A stretch of DNA of 64,000 bases from Flavobacterium gelatinilyticum (lineage in GTDB: Bacteria > Bacteroidota > Bacteroidia > Flavobacteriales > Flavobacteriaceae), in NCBI RefSeq assembly GCF_027111295.1, contig NZ_CP114287.1, positions 3,844,001 to 3,908,000 of the forward strand, written 5' to 3'. Below, piece by piece: positions 40,557-49,555 of this stretch; position 1 is the first letter of the stretch; each line of letters starts with the position of its first letter. A program made the translations under genes and the position numbers. The notes beneath the pieces were generated by a model. That model worked only from the letters and a program-made list of their open reading frames with translations. It made no database searches and was not told where the DNA came from.

Positions 40557-41009
40557 ATGAGTAATATCAGAATTACAAAACAATTTAGTTTCGAAACCGG
40601 ACATGCCTTGTATGGTTACGACGGAAAATGCAAGAATGTTCACGGACACAGTTATAAATTATCGGTAACGGTTATTGGTTCGCCAATTACAGACCGATCG
40701 AATGTGAAATTCGGAATGGTGATTGATTTTTCGGATCTAAAGAAGATTGTAAAAGAAGAAATCGTCGATCAGTTTGATCATGCTACTGTTTTCAATCAGA
40801 CAACACCGCATGTTGAACTGGCAAATGAACTGAAAAACCGCGGACACCACGTTATTTTAGTAGATTATCAGCCAACAAGTGAAAATATGGTGGTAGATTT
40901 TGCCGAAAGGATAGTGGCAAGACTCCCAAAAGGGATTTCGCTGTTCTCTCTTAAACTTCAGGAAACCGAATCGTCGTTTGCAGAATGGTACGCTTCTGAT
41001 AACCTATAA
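40557..41009 (+). CDS. queD: 6-carboxytetrahydropterin synthase
   Basis: A 150-residue enzyme of queuosine precursor synthesis that converts 7,8-dihydroneopterin triphosphate to 6-carboxytetrahydropterin. The zinc-binding His residues are visible in FETGHALYGYDGKCKNVHGH, where CKNVHGH also gives the catalytic Cys. DFSDLKKIVKEEI and FDHATVFN are the downstream family segments, and LQETESSFAEWY holds the conserved substrate-binding Glu. Length fits QueD. The other que genes are not in the window. Confidence 0.94.
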   Translation: MSNIRITKQFSFETGHALYGYDGKCKNVHGHSYKLSVTVIGSPITDRSNVKFGMVIDFSDLKKIVKEEIVDQFDHATVFNQTTPHVELANELKNRGHHVILVDYQPTSENMVVDFAERIVARLPKGISLFSLKLQETESSFAEWYASDNL

Positions 41010-41073
41010 AAAGTTAAAAGTAAAATGTGAAATGGTTTTCTGTTCAGCATTTTACATCTCACAATTCACATTC
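41008..41073. repeat. Word-repeat quasi-palindrome upstream of the LpxH-type gene (word AAATGTGA)
   Basis: The left arm AAAAGTTAAAAGTAAAATG then TGAAATG is matched by the right arm CATTTTACATCTCACAATTC then ACATTC, across about 14 bases. It fills the queD-lpxH spacer up to the ATG at 41075. Confidence 0.7.
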
Positions 41074-41074
41074 A

Positions 41075-41818
41075 ATGAAAAAAATATATTTTGCTTCAGA
41101 TCAGCATTTTGGTGCGCCGACACCGGAATTGAGTCTGCCTCGTGAAAAGAAATTCGTGGCCTGGTTAGATGAGGTAAAACAAGATGCCGAAGCTATTTTT
41201 TTGCTGGGAGATTTATTCGATTTTTGGTTTGAATACAAAACAGTTGTGCCAAAAGGTTTTGTGCGTATTCTTGGAAAACTGGCCGAAATTCGCGACAGCG
41301 GTATTCCGGTTTATTTTTTCGTGGGAAACCATGATTTATGGATGAATGATTATTTTGAAACCGAATTGGATATTCCGGTTTATCACGATAATAAAGAATT
41401 TACTTTTAACGGGAAGACTTTTTTAATTGGCCACGGCGATGGAAAAGGTCCCGGAGATAAAGGCTATAAAAGGATGAAAAAGGTTTTTACAAATCCATTT
41501 TCAAAATGGTTTTTCCGCTGGCTTCATCCGGATGTAGGGGTAAGTCTGGCTCAATATTTATCGGTTAAAAATAAACTGATTTCCGGAGATGAAGATATTA
41601 AGTTTTTAGGTGAAGAAAAAGAATGGCTTATTTTGTATGCCAAACGTAAACTCGAAAGCAAACATTATAATTATTTTGTTTTTGGGCATCGCCATCTGCC
41701 AATGATACGATCTGTTGGCGAAAATTCAGAATATGTTAATCTTGGCGACTGGATAGGGTACTTTACATATGGCGTTTTTGATGGTGAAAAATTTGAACTT
41801 AAAAAATTCGAACAATAA
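41075..41818 (+). CDS. lpxH: UDP-2,3-diacylglucosamine diphosphatase-type metallophosphoesterase
   Basis: A 247-residue enzyme from the start at 41075; an in-frame ATG at 41027 would prepend 16 residues encoded by the word-repeat tract and is unlikely. It is a calcineurin-like phosphoesterase with the metal motifs SDQHFG, GDLFDFW, GNHD, GHGDGKGPGDKGYK and FGHRH, matching the LpxH-like group that hydrolyses UDP-diacylglucosamine to lipid X and UMP in lipid A synthesis. A C-terminal WIGYFTYGVFDG strand ends the fold. It is convergent with, and two bases from, the cytochrome gene. Confidence 0.9.
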   Translation: MKKIYFASDQHFGAPTPELSLPREKKFVAWLDEVKQDAEAIFLLGDLFDFWFEYKTVVPKGFVRILGKLAEIRDSGIPVYFFVGNHDLWMNDYFETELDIPVYHDNKEFTFNGKTFLIGHGDGKGPGDKGYKRMKKVFTNPFSKWFFRWLHPDVGVSLAQYLSVKNKLISGDEDIKFLGEEKEWLILYAKRKLESKHYNYFVFGHRHLPMIRSVGENSEYVNLGDWIGYFTYGVFDGEKFELKKFEQ

Positions 41819-41819
41819 T

Positions 41820-43031
41820 TTACCTTTTTTCTTTAGGATATATTCCAATTTTGTGTGTTCGCAGTGAATAACTCGTTACCGGAGCCGTATTGGACTGCTG
41901 AAATTTGATTGCTTTTGAATCTTGTTTCGGCATATGACATTCTACACAATTATTTGCCATAATTGCCTTGGATGTGCTTTTAATAGTTTCCGGACTGTGT
42001 TTTGGTTCCTTATGGCAGCTCATACAGATTTTAGAATAAACAGCCATGCTTTTATAAGAATCCTGATGCGGATTATGGCAGGACATACAATCCATTTTTT
42101 CACTTTTTATAAAACACTTGCTCTGCGAAAGTAATCCGAGCTGATTACCGTGTACATCAAAATTAAGGCTGTCTTTTAATCTGGTATTTTGTCTAAAGTA
42201 GGAATTTAAACTTTCTCCTGGTTTGTATTGAAATCTCGACTTTATCTTCATTTGATCGTTTCCGGAATGACACAAAGCACAAGCATCGATTCTTTGCTGT
42301 CGGCTCATGTTTTTAAATGAAGCAATATTCTGAGCCTGCTTTAAATCCGGAAATTTTAAATGTGTCTGAACATGCTTTTTTGCCGGAGCATGACAGCGCT
42401 CACAATCAATCCCGTAAACCAGCGTGTTTTTATTCATAAAATCTTCTACTTCCATGGTCAGGAAAGTAATGCTGTCAGAACTGGTCGTAATATAACGGCT
42501 GGCAATATTCGAACTATGACAGGCATAACATTCCTTGTCTATTTTTCGTTCGAAATTAAGCGTAGTGGCCGAGTAACCCGGACTTGTACCCCAGGTATTT
42601 ATTGATTTGTAATACGATACAGGCAGTTCGTAAGTATAGTGGTTTTTCCAGTACGCACTCGTTTGTGCATGTTTTATGCCGAAAAGAATTTCAAAAGGAT
42701 ACGCTTCAACTTCTTTTCCGTCTTTGTACACAACTTGATAAAGAGAATCATTTCGATTTTCCATTACCAATTTGAGGTTTTTAGAATAAACAAAAGTGTT
42801 TTTTCCGTTAACAAAATGTCCCAGAATATTTTCTTTTGTTCCGGGAGAAGTCGCTTTGTAATGTGAAGTATGAACAGCCAATTCGTGTTGCGGCTGATGG
42901 CACTGAATACAGCTTTCAGAACCGGCGTAGTCTGTACCGCGCGGATCTATATAGTCATCAGATTTGCTGTTGCAGCCAGTAAAAATAAAAACTGTTACAG
43001 CAATTGTAAGAAAAACGCAGATTTTTTTCAT
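41820..43031 (-). CDS. Seven-haem c-type cytochrome lipoprotein
   Basis: A 403-residue lipoprotein (signal peptide ending FTGCNSK, lipid-anchored Cys at residue 20). It carries seven CXXCH haem-attachment motifs: CIQCH, CYACH, CERCH, CALCH, CMSCH twice and CVECH. This pattern fits the cytochrome c554/multihaem family that moves electrons in the periplasm, often next to formate, nitrite or sulfite-type reductases. No reductase or quinol oxidase gene is adjacent, so the electron donor and acceptor are unknown. Confidence 0.92.
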   Translation of the reverse strand: MKKICVFLTIAVTVFIFTGCNSKSDDYIDPRGTDYAGSESCIQCHQPQHELAVHTSHYKATSPGTKENILGHFVNGKNTFVYSKNLKLVMENRNDSLYQVVYKDGKEVEAYPFEILFGIKHAQTSAYWKNHYTYELPVSYYKSINTWGTSPGYSATTLNFERKIDKECYACHSSNIASRYITTSSDSITFLTMEVEDFMNKNTLVYGIDCERCHAPAKKHVQTHLKFPDLKQAQNIASFKNMSRQQRIDACALCHSGNDQMKIKSRFQYKPGESLNSYFRQNTRLKDSLNFDVHGNQLGLLSQSKCFIKSEKMDCMSCHNPHQDSYKSMAVYSKICMSCHKEPKHSPETIKSTSKAIMANNCVECHMPKQDSKAIKFQQSNTAPVTSYSLRTHKIGIYPKEKR

Positions 43032-43113
43032 TATTGTAAATATACTTTTTTTTGAATTGAATCAAAATATATTTAAATAATGAAAAATTGTTGTTAAAAT
43101 ATTTAGAATGTTT

Positions 43114-43470
43114 CTAGTTTAATCCCGGACCGTAAACATATTCATCAAGCTCGATTTTGAATAAAGAACCTTCTACCAAATCCTTAATCGATTTTAATTC
43201 GGTCATAGAAACAGCCAGATCAATTGATGAGCAAGGTGTTTTCAATAAAAATTTATGACAGGAATATTTCATTTCACAAGCTTCGCAACACGTATTTTCG
43301 ATAATGCTGTCTTCGATTAAATCACAAAACTGATTCAATTCTGATACGGTAAAATAAAAACCGGTTTCCTTAAAAACCAGCTGTACTTTATCAAGAAGCG
43401 GTTTGCTGTTCTGCTTCCAGTAAAATGCTATGCCAAAATTGTTATGATAGATTTGTTCTATTTCTCTCAT
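43114..43470 (-). CDS. Hypothetical protein with a Cys cluster
   Basis: A 118-residue soluble protein that I do not recognise. A cluster of Cys residues around 60-80 (ENTCCEACEMKYSCHKF, then TPCSSID) could bind a metal or form disulfides. The C-terminal end reads ELDEYVYGPGLN. It has a -7 box 20 bases upstream and no obvious partner gene. Confidence 0.72.
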   Translation of the reverse strand: MREIEQIYHNNFGIAFYWKQNSKPLLDKVQLVFKETGFYFTVSELNQFCDLIEDSIIENTCCEACEMKYSCHKFLLKTPCSSIDLAVSMTELKSIKDLVEGSLFKIELDEYVYGPGLN

Positions 43471-43490
43471 CGTAAATCCTTTTAATTCAA

Positions 43491-43498
43491 CAAATATA
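43491..43498 (-). promoter_or_regulatory. TATATTTG -7 box for the 118-residue protein
   Basis: On the minus strand TATATTTG lies 20 bases before the ATG at 43470, so the leader would be only about 14 bases. Confidence 0.55.
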
Positions 43499-43616
43499 AA
43501 TATTATTTATATTAATTCTAAATAAATAATTCTTAAAAATTTAAAAATGTTTTAATCCATTTAGTGATAAAAGTTCATGTTAAGTCTCTCTGTATATGTT
43601 TTCTGGGAATTATGCA

Positions 43617-43644
43617 TAAAAAAACTCCGGATTTCCGGAGCTTA
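43617..43644 (-). terminator. Terminator after the MFS transporter
   Basis: On the minus strand GCTCCGGA and TCCGGAGT form a GC-rich stem with a short loop and a following run of seven T residues. It lies about 105 bases after the transporter stop. Confidence 0.85.
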
Positions 43645-43748
43645 ATTTGTTAAATGAACTTATATTACTTATATGGTTTAATCAAAATTTAATGTTTGGT
43701 AGGATTTCGGCAGTCCCCATTTAGAATTCGCTGTTATATGAAAAAATA

Positions 43749-45032
43749 TTACTCTAATTTATGATGTTCATCCATGTCTCTTTTCAAATCCAGATTTCTA
43801 AAAGTTGGTGATTTTAATGCCGTTACAACGACTGTCAAAAGTGTAACGCTTCCTCCAAAAATAACAGATGTTACAGCTCCCATTAATTTAGCCGTTGCAC
43901 CGCTTTCAAAAGCACCTAATTCGTTTGAAGATCCAACAAAAATAGAATTTACAGCACCAACACGTCCGCGCATATGATCCGGAGTTTTTAACTGTAAAAT
44001 AGTCTGACGGATTACAACTGAAATTCCATCTGCCAATCCGCTTAAAAATAACGCGAAAACCGAAAGCCAGAAATAGGTTGAGAATCCAAACAAAATGATA
44101 GATAAACCAAAAACAAAAATAGCGATCAAAAGTTTCTTTCCGGCATTTTCATACAGAGGCACATAAGCCGAAACAAGCATTGTGATAAAAGCACCCACAG
44201 CAGGAGCGGCTCTTAGAATTCCGAAACCTTCAGAACCTACTTTTAAAATGTCTTGTGCAAAGACTGGTAATAATGCTACGGCGCCTCCAAAAAGTACGGC
44301 AATCATGTCAAGCGATAATGCACCCAGAACAATTTTATTTTTAAATACAAATGTTAAACCTTCGGTAAGACTGTCTTTGATCGATTCTCCTACTTTTGGG
44401 TTTATGATTGGTTTTTTACTGATTTGTGATAAAGCTGTTAATGAAAGGACAGAGAATCCAAAAACCAGACACATAGACCAGTGAACACCAATCCAGTTGA
44501 TTGAAAAACCAGCCAGCGCAGGTCCCATTACAGCTCCAATCTGCCATACAGAACTGCTCCAGGTTGCCGCATTTGGATATACTTTTTTAGGTATAATTAA
44601 AGACAAAAGTGAGAAGATTGTCGGTCCCATAAAAGAACGAACGATTCCCCCAAAAAACACTAAAGCATAAATCGAATATAAAATAACATGCGTAGACCAG
44701 CCGCCAATTACTTTTGGCCAGGTCAGTAAGAAAAGTCCAAAACTAATTACTGAAAATCCTAAGATACATTTGACCAATAATCCCTTTTTCTCTCTTTGGT
44801 CTACAATATGACCGGCAAACAATGCCATAGAAACGGCTGGAATAATTTCCATTAAACCAATAATGCCTAACGAAAGCGGGTTTTTGGTTAAGCTGTAAAC
44901 TTCCCATTCAATTACAATAAACTGCATCGACCAGGCAAAAACCATGGCAAAACGTAATAATAAAAATACGTTGAATTCTTTATAGCGAAGCGCCTGATAA
45001 GGATCGGGCTTATTCGGTTTAATTTTCTCCAT
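43749..45032 (-). CDS. Major facilitator superfamily transporter (MFS_3/EntS-like)
   Basis: A 427-residue membrane protein with about 12 predicted helices, in the MFS_3/EntS-like group of exporters. Signature segments are HIVDQREKKGLL after helix 2, LALAGFS around the fifth helix, and DGISVVIRQTILQLKTPDHMRGRVGAVNSIFVGSSNELGAFESG near the end, where the RQTILQLKTPDHMRGRV motif is typical of the family. The substrate is unknown. Its start overlaps the end of recJ by 14 bases, so the two are co-transcribed although functionally unrelated. Confidence 0.9.
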   Translation of the reverse strand: MEKIKPNKPDPYQALRYKEFNVFLLLRFAMVFAWSMQFIVIEWEVYSLTKNPLSLGIIGLMEIIPAVSMALFAGHIVDQREKKGLLVKCILGFSVISFGLFLLTWPKVIGGWSTHVILYSIYALVFFGGIVRSFMGPTIFSLLSLIIPKKVYPNAATWSSSVWQIGAVMGPALAGFSINWIGVHWSMCLVFGFSVLSLTALSQISKKPIINPKVGESIKDSLTEGLTFVFKNKIVLGALSLDMIAVLFGGAVALLPVFAQDILKVGSEGFGILRAAPAVGAFITMLVSAYVPLYENAGKKLLIAIFVFGLSIILFGFSTYFWLSVFALFLSGLADGISVVIRQTILQLKTPDHMRGRVGAVNSIFVGSSNELGAFESGATAKLMGAVTSVIFGGSVTLLTVVVTALKSPTFRNLDLKRDMDEHHKLE

Positions 45033-46722
45033 TTGTTCTGATGTCTTTCAGCATAAGCTGTGTTGATACCGTTCCGTTCCATTCATTTTCAGCAATACCG
45101 TAAGCGAGCTGAAACGGATTTTGATTTTTTGCTATATCTATTTTCTTTCCTAAACCAAAGCCAATAGCGGCAATTCCGTCTGAATCATGCTGTTTTACAA
45201 AAAGTCTTAAATGTTCATCTTCAGAACCTAAAGTTTTGGCGTAACCCGTATCTTTTGCATCCGAAGTCATAAAAACCGGAGTCATATTCTGCGGACCAAA
45301 AGGTTCAAATTGTTTCAGAATCCGAATGAATTTTGGGGTTATATCCGAAAAATTTATTTCGGCATCGATCTCAATTTCAGGAGTTCGCATTTCCGGTAAA
45401 ATAGTTTCTTGTACACATTTTTCAAATGCATCTTTAAAATTACGATAATTTTCGGCTTTTAACGTCATTCCGGCTGCATACATATGTCCGCCAAATTGTT
45501 CTAAATGTTCTGCGCAGGCATCAAGCGCATTGTAAACATCAAATCCTTTTACAGATCGGGCAGAGGCTGCGTATTTGTCACCACTTTTAGTAAAAACCAA
45601 AGTAGGACGATAATAGGTTTCAATTAATCGTGAAGCCACAATTCCGATCACGCCTTTGTGCCAGTCTTCCTGAAAAACTACGGTCGAAAATCGTTCTTCT
45701 TCGTTATTGTCCAAAATCTGCTGAAAAGCTTCTTTTGTTATTTTTTTGTCCAGATCTTTTCTGTCTGCATTGTACTTTTCAATATCCGAAGCAAACTGCT
45801 GTGCTTGTTCAAAGTTAAATTCTGTCAATAATTCAACCGCATGATTTCCGTGTTTGATTCTTCCGGCTGCATTAATTCGCGGCGAAATGATAAAAACAAC
45901 ATCGCTAATATCAAGAACTTTCTTTTTTACCTGATGTACCAGTGCTTTAATTCCCGGTCTTGGTTCGCTATTAATTACCTTTAATCCAAAATAAGCCAAG
46001 ACTCGATTTTCTCCTGTAATCGGCACAATATCGGCAGCAATTGCAGTAGCAACCAAATCCAGATATGGAACCAAATCTTCAATCGTTTCATTTCGATTTT
46101 TACCCAAAGCCTGAATCAGTTTAAAACCAACCCCGCAGCCGCACAATTCGTCATAAGGGTAGGAGCAGTCTTCTCTTTTTGGATCTAAAACGGCAGCAGC
46201 ATCCGGAAGAACTTCTCCGGGTCTGTGGTGATCGCAAACAATGAAGTCAATGTTTTTTGCTTTTGCGTAAGCGATATGATCGATCGATTTTATACCGCAG
46301 TCAAGGGCAATAATTAACGAAATTCCGTTATCATCGGCATAATCAATTCCTTTATATGAAATTCCGTAACCTTCGTCATATCGATCCGGAATATAAGTGG
46401 CAATATGAGGATAATACGATTTTAAGTAAGAGGAAACCAATGAAACGGCAGTCGTTCCGTCAACATCATAATCGCCAAAAACCAGTATGTTTTCCTGATT
46501 TTCGATGGCTTTTTCTATTCGTGCGACAGCTTTGTCCATATCTTTCATCAGATACGGGTCGTGTAAATGTTCTAAAGACGGTCTAAAGAAGTTTTTTGCT
46601 TCTTCGAATGTTTCAATACCGCGCTGAATCAAAAGTGAGGCTACAAAATCTTCTACATTTAAAGCTTTGGCCAAATGCTTGATTTTATCTTCAGAAGGTT
46701 TAGGTTTTAATGTCCAGCGCAT
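45019..46722 (-). CDS. recJ: Single-stranded-DNA-specific exonuclease RecJ
   Basis: A 567-residue 5'-3' single-strand exonuclease used in recombination and mismatch repair. The DHH/DHHA1 phosphoesterase motifs are visible: VFGDYDVDGTTA, LIIALDCGIKSIDH, IVCDHHRPGE and DLVATAIAADIVPI, followed by the DHHA1 domain with SPRINAAGRI, then GHMYAAGMTLKAE and the C-terminal OB-fold. Length is normal. It reads into the MFS transporter gene with a 14-base overlap. Confidence 0.95.
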   Translation of the reverse strand: MRWTLKPKPSEDKIKHLAKALNVEDFVASLLIQRGIETFEEAKNFFRPSLEHLHDPYLMKDMDKAVARIEKAIENQENILVFGDYDVDGTTAVSLVSSYLKSYYPHIATYIPDRYDEGYGISYKGIDYADDNGISLIIALDCGIKSIDHIAYAKAKNIDFIVCDHHRPGEVLPDAAAVLDPKREDCSYPYDELCGCGVGFKLIQALGKNRNETIEDLVPYLDLVATAIAADIVPITGENRVLAYFGLKVINSEPRPGIKALVHQVKKKVLDISDVVFIISPRINAAGRIKHGNHAVELLTEFNFEQAQQFASDIEKYNADRKDLDKKITKEAFQQILDNNEEERFSTVVFQEDWHKGVIGIVASRLIETYYRPTLVFTKSGDKYAASARSVKGFDVYNALDACAEHLEQFGGHMYAAGMTLKAENYRNFKDAFEKCVQETILPEMRTPEIEIDAEINFSDITPKFIRILKQFEPFGPQNMTPVFMTSDAKDTGYAKTLGSEDEHLRLFVKQHDSDGIAAIGFGLGKKIDIAKNQNPFQLAYGIAENEWNGTVSTQLMLKDIRTNGEN

Positions 46723-46729
46723 TTTATTG

Positions 46730-46997
46730 ATTGTAGATTTTTGATTTTAGATTTTTGAAATCGTTTAATCAGGATGGTAATTTTTTTAAACACATAGAAT
46801 CATAGCTCATAGGAAACTTTAAAAAGGCTTTTTACTTGTATCAATAAACATAGTTCTCTATGTGTTTAATTTTTCTCACACAGTTTTTTGATTTTTTTAA
46901 TCTGTGGCAGAATATTCGTTTTCAACTTTGTTAAAGTTTGCTGAGTTCAGGATGTGGAGTTTGGGAATCCAAAATCTACAATCTGAAATCTAAAATT
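46730..46997. repeat. Nested word-repeat quasi-palindromes between hopJ and recJ
   Basis: The outer arms use TAGATTT words (about 46730-46756: TTGTAGATTTTTGATTTTAG) and their complements (about 46971-46997: AAAATCTACAATCTGAAATC). Inside lies a second palindrome with CATAG words: AAACACATAG at 46788 and CTATGTGTTT ending at 46867, with extra CATAG copies between. A third word, AATCTGTGGCAGAATA, lies near 46899 and recurs with small changes at 40313 and 47420. No gene is seen in this spacer. Confidence 0.65.
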
Positions 46998-47340
46998 ATT
47001 TTAATTCAAGTGCATTTCCTTCAAAGGTAATTCCGTCCCAGCCTAAGTTGATGAAATTTCTAATGTTTTGGTGATTTGTTCCGTTTGGATCGCCTAAAAC
47101 TTCTTCAAAATAAAAAGCACCAAAACAAGCTAATGTTTCTTCTTTGCTTAAGTTTTGAAGTTTTGCAAAAGAAAATAATTTGCAAGAACCTGAATTTTCG
47201 CCTGCTGCGTTATGTTGAGTTCCGTTTTGAAAAGCCGTTGGAGTAAAGTTGTAGTTTTCTTCAATTACGGCAATAGTTTCAGGAAATGTGATTTGTGTTG
47301 GTGTTTGTTTTACTTTTTCTAAAAAGGCTTGGATGCTCAT
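46996..47340 (-). CDS. HopJ type III effector-family protein
   Basis: A 114-residue protein of the HopJ family, widespread in bacteria that have no type III secretion, so the effector name is historical. Family segments are LEKVKQTPTQITFPETIAVI, FTPTAFQNG, then ENSGSCKLFSFAKLQNLSKEETLACFG and a FYFEEVLGDP segment with an ending GWDGITFEGNAL. It has no signal peptide. Its role in this organism is unknown. It is not in an obvious operon. Confidence 0.9.
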   Translation of the reverse strand: MSIQAFLEKVKQTPTQITFPETIAVIEENYNFTPTAFQNGTQHNAAGENSGSCKLFSFAKLQNLSKEETLACFGAFYFEEVLGDPNGTNHQNIRNFINLGWDGITFEGNALELK

Positions 47341-47438
47341 GATTATGGTTTGATTTTTTTTGCAGGCAGCTTACAGGTTTTAAAAGGATTTTTTAATCTG
47401 TATTAATCTGTGAAATCTGCGGCAAAAATTATTTTAAA

Positions 47439-48161
47439 TTATTCTTCTTCTTCGTCTTTTGAAAATTTACTTTTCTTAGGCTCTTTTGTTATGGTTTTTC
47501 CGGCAACAACCACAACGATTTCTCCTCGGGGTGCTGTTTTTTCGAAATGGGCTAAAACTTCTTTGGCAGTTCCACGGACGTTTTCTTCGTGTAGTTTTGA
47601 TAATTCACGAGAAACGCAGACTTGTCTGTCTTCGCCAAAATACTGAATAAATTCGCTTAAAGTTTTTACCAGTTTATGAGGCGAAACATATAAAATTATT
47701 GTTCTTGTTTCTTCGGCTAAAGCCAAAAAACGAGTCTGACGTCCTTTTTTATCAGGCAGGAAGCCTTCAAAAACAAATTTGTCATTTGGGAGTCCACTGT
47801 TTACCAATGCCGGGACAAAAGCTGTTGCCCCCGGAAGACATTCTACTTCTATATTATTTTCAACGCAGGCACGTGTTAATAAAAAACCGGGATCTGAAAT
47901 GGCGGGAGTTCCTGCATCCGAAATCAAAGCGATGGTTTCGCCGGCTTTCAAACGAGCAATTAAGTTTTCAGTCGTTTTATGTTCGTTGTGCATATGATGG
48001 CTGTGCATGTGTGTGCCAATTTCAAAATGCTTCAACAGTTTTCCGCTGGTTCGGGTGTCCTCGGCCAAAATCAAATCGACTTCTTTCAAAACCCTTATGG
48101 CTCTAAAAGTCATGTCTTCAAGATTGCCAATTGGCGTTGGGACGATATATAATTTTGACAT
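47439..48161 (-). CDS. rsmI: 16S rRNA (cytidine(1402)-2'-O)-methyltransferase
   Basis: A 240-residue tetrapyrrole-methylase-type enzyme that methylates the 2'-OH of C1402 in 16S rRNA, using S-adenosylmethionine. The N-terminus LYIVPTPIGNLEDMTFRAIR, the AEDTRTSGKLLKHF segment, ALISDAGTPAISDPGFLL and PGATAFVPALVNSGLP are the hallmarks. A Lys/Glu-rich end follows. The next upstream gene on this strand encodes an unknown acidic protein. Identification is firm. Confidence 0.95.
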   Translation of the reverse strand: MSKLYIVPTPIGNLEDMTFRAIRVLKEVDLILAEDTRTSGKLLKHFEIGTHMHSHHMHNEHKTTENLIARLKAGETIALISDAGTPAISDPGFLLTRACVENNIEVECLPGATAFVPALVNSGLPNDKFVFEGFLPDKKGRQTRFLALAEETRTIILYVSPHKLVKTLSEFIQYFGEDRQVCVSRELSKLHEENVRGTAKEVLAHFEKTAPRGEIVVVVAGKTITKEPKKSKFSKDEEEE

Positions 48162-48203
48162 ATTTTTTTATTCGTGAAAAAGTGAAATGTGAAAAATGAA
48201 ATG

Positions 48204-49322
48204 TTACAGGAATTTTTTCTCGATAATTCCAAGAAAACGATCTACATATTCGTCTTTTCCTTCCCAGTTATTATAGTCGGGTTTCACCATTGTTTCAATA
48301 AATTCTTTTACTTCTGCAAAAGAGTCAAAAGTTAAAAGCTGATTCAAAACGCGGCTATAATCTTCGGTGCTGTTTCCAAAAAGATTTTTGGTAAAAGCGA
48401 TTCGGTCGTTTAAGTCAATATGGAAACCTCTTGATAATTTTTCGTTTAAACTTACCGCTTTAGATTCTTTTGGAGCAGCCGGAGTTTCGAAAGTTTTTGT
48501 TTCTATCAGATCGTTTACAGATGAGGCCGAAAGAGGTTTCGAATCATCTACTGCCACAAATTGCGCATCGGCATAATTAATTCCGAAATCTTCAAACGCA
48601 ATAGGAATTGGTGATGCTTTTATTTCCGGTTTAAGTTCTTCTTTTATTTCTTCTGTAATAGCTTCCTGGTCCAATTCGAAAGCAGGTTTAAAGCCCGGAA
48701 TTGGTTTTAAATCACTTATGGTTGTAAACGAAAGCTCTTCCTGAGCATTTTGCGGTTCTTCTTGTTTGGCAGTTTCTTTTACAGTTTCAGGTTCAGAAGC
48801 GGCTATAATTTGTTCTGGTTCTTCTGTGGCTGGTTCTGCTGGTTCTGCTGTTTCTGCAATTGGTTCCGGTGTTTCTTCTATAATTATTTCCGGAATTTCA
48901 TCTGCTATTGGTTCATCGGTAATCTCCGCAGAAGGTTCATTAATTTCTGCAGCAATTGGTTCTGTTTTTTCTTCAGTAACCGACTCAGTAATTTCAGGAG
49001 TTTCAACAGGAGTTTCTTCCGTATCAGGTTTGTAAGATTCTTCAGGAGCTGTTATTTTTTCAACAGTCGGTGCTTCTGCTTTTTGAATTTCAGGAATTTC
49101 CGTTTCTTCTTTGTTAAAAATAGTTTCTATTTCAGCGGTAATTTCGTTCTGTCCGATAGTCGGTTTCAGAGTATCGAAATTATCCTCTACAAATTTTAAA
49201 ACCGTTAATTTTTCATATAGTTTCTGCGTTTCAATATATAATTGATTGATATCGGATTTATTCCTGAGCTTTAAAATTCGATGTGCAATGCTGATTAAAT
49301 CAGCTTCCAATTTTTTTTTCAT
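48204..49322 (-). CDS. Protein with Glu/Pro-rich low-complexity linker, function unknown
   Basis: A 372-residue protein in three parts: a helical N-terminus (residues 1-60, LEADLISIAHRILKLRNKS), a long Glu/Pro/Thr/Ala-rich unstructured middle (about residues 80-260) with repeated EPI/ETPE-type words, and a helical C-terminus (about residues 290-372, LSRGFHIDLNDRIAFTKNLFG). The middle has the composition of a flexible spacer. I do not recognise a family, but the C-terminal helical part looks conserved. It lies upstream of rsmI in the same direction, with a 42-base gap. Confidence 0.8.
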   Translation of the reverse strand: MKKKLEADLISIAHRILKLRNKSDINQLYIETQKLYEKLTVLKFVEDNFDTLKPTIGQNEITAEIETIFNKEETEIPEIQKAEAPTVEKITAPEESYKPDTEETPVETPEITESVTEEKTEPIAAEINEPSAEITDEPIADEIPEIIIEETPEPIAETAEPAEPATEEPEQIIAASEPETVKETAKQEEPQNAQEELSFTTISDLKPIPGFKPAFELDQEAITEEIKEELKPEIKASPIPIAFEDFGINYADAQFVAVDDSKPLSASSVNDLIETKTFETPAAPKESKAVSLNEKLSRGFHIDLNDRIAFTKNLFGNSTEDYSRVLNQLLTFDSFAEVKEFIETMVKPDYNNWEGKDEYVDRFLGIIEKKFL

Positions 49323-49457
49323 GACTGTTGAAATTATAGTGAATACGGTATTTTAGTGAATTTATTGTATGAATAGTTTTTGGAAAGAAATCAGACGGCT
49401 TATTTTTTTATTTCTGTTAATAAGCGTTTCCCAATTTTCGATTTGATAAAAATTGTC

Positions 49458-49465
49458 TACTTTTG
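49458..49465 (+). promoter_or_regulatory. TACTTTTG -7 box for thymidine kinase
   Basis: An exact TAnnTTTG box 98 bases before the ATG at 49556, implying a leader of about 85 bases, in which nothing else was seen. Confidence 0.5.
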
Positions 49466-49555
49466 AAAATCTAAAAAACAGCAGTTTTTAACATCAATTT
49501 ATTACCAGTACAAAGTAATAAAAACTATTCATTTTAAAAGGCAGAAAAATACAAA

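Noticed and set aside
48750..49199. A 149-codon plus-strand frame rich in Phe and Cys
   Set aside because: It is the mirror of the Glu/Pro-rich low-complexity region of the minus-strand gene 48204-49322; its odd composition follows from that.
49369..49446. Short plus-strand frame of 25 codons with a hydrophobic product
   Set aside because: It has no promoter or ribosome-binding support, is very short, and lies in an AT-rich spacer.
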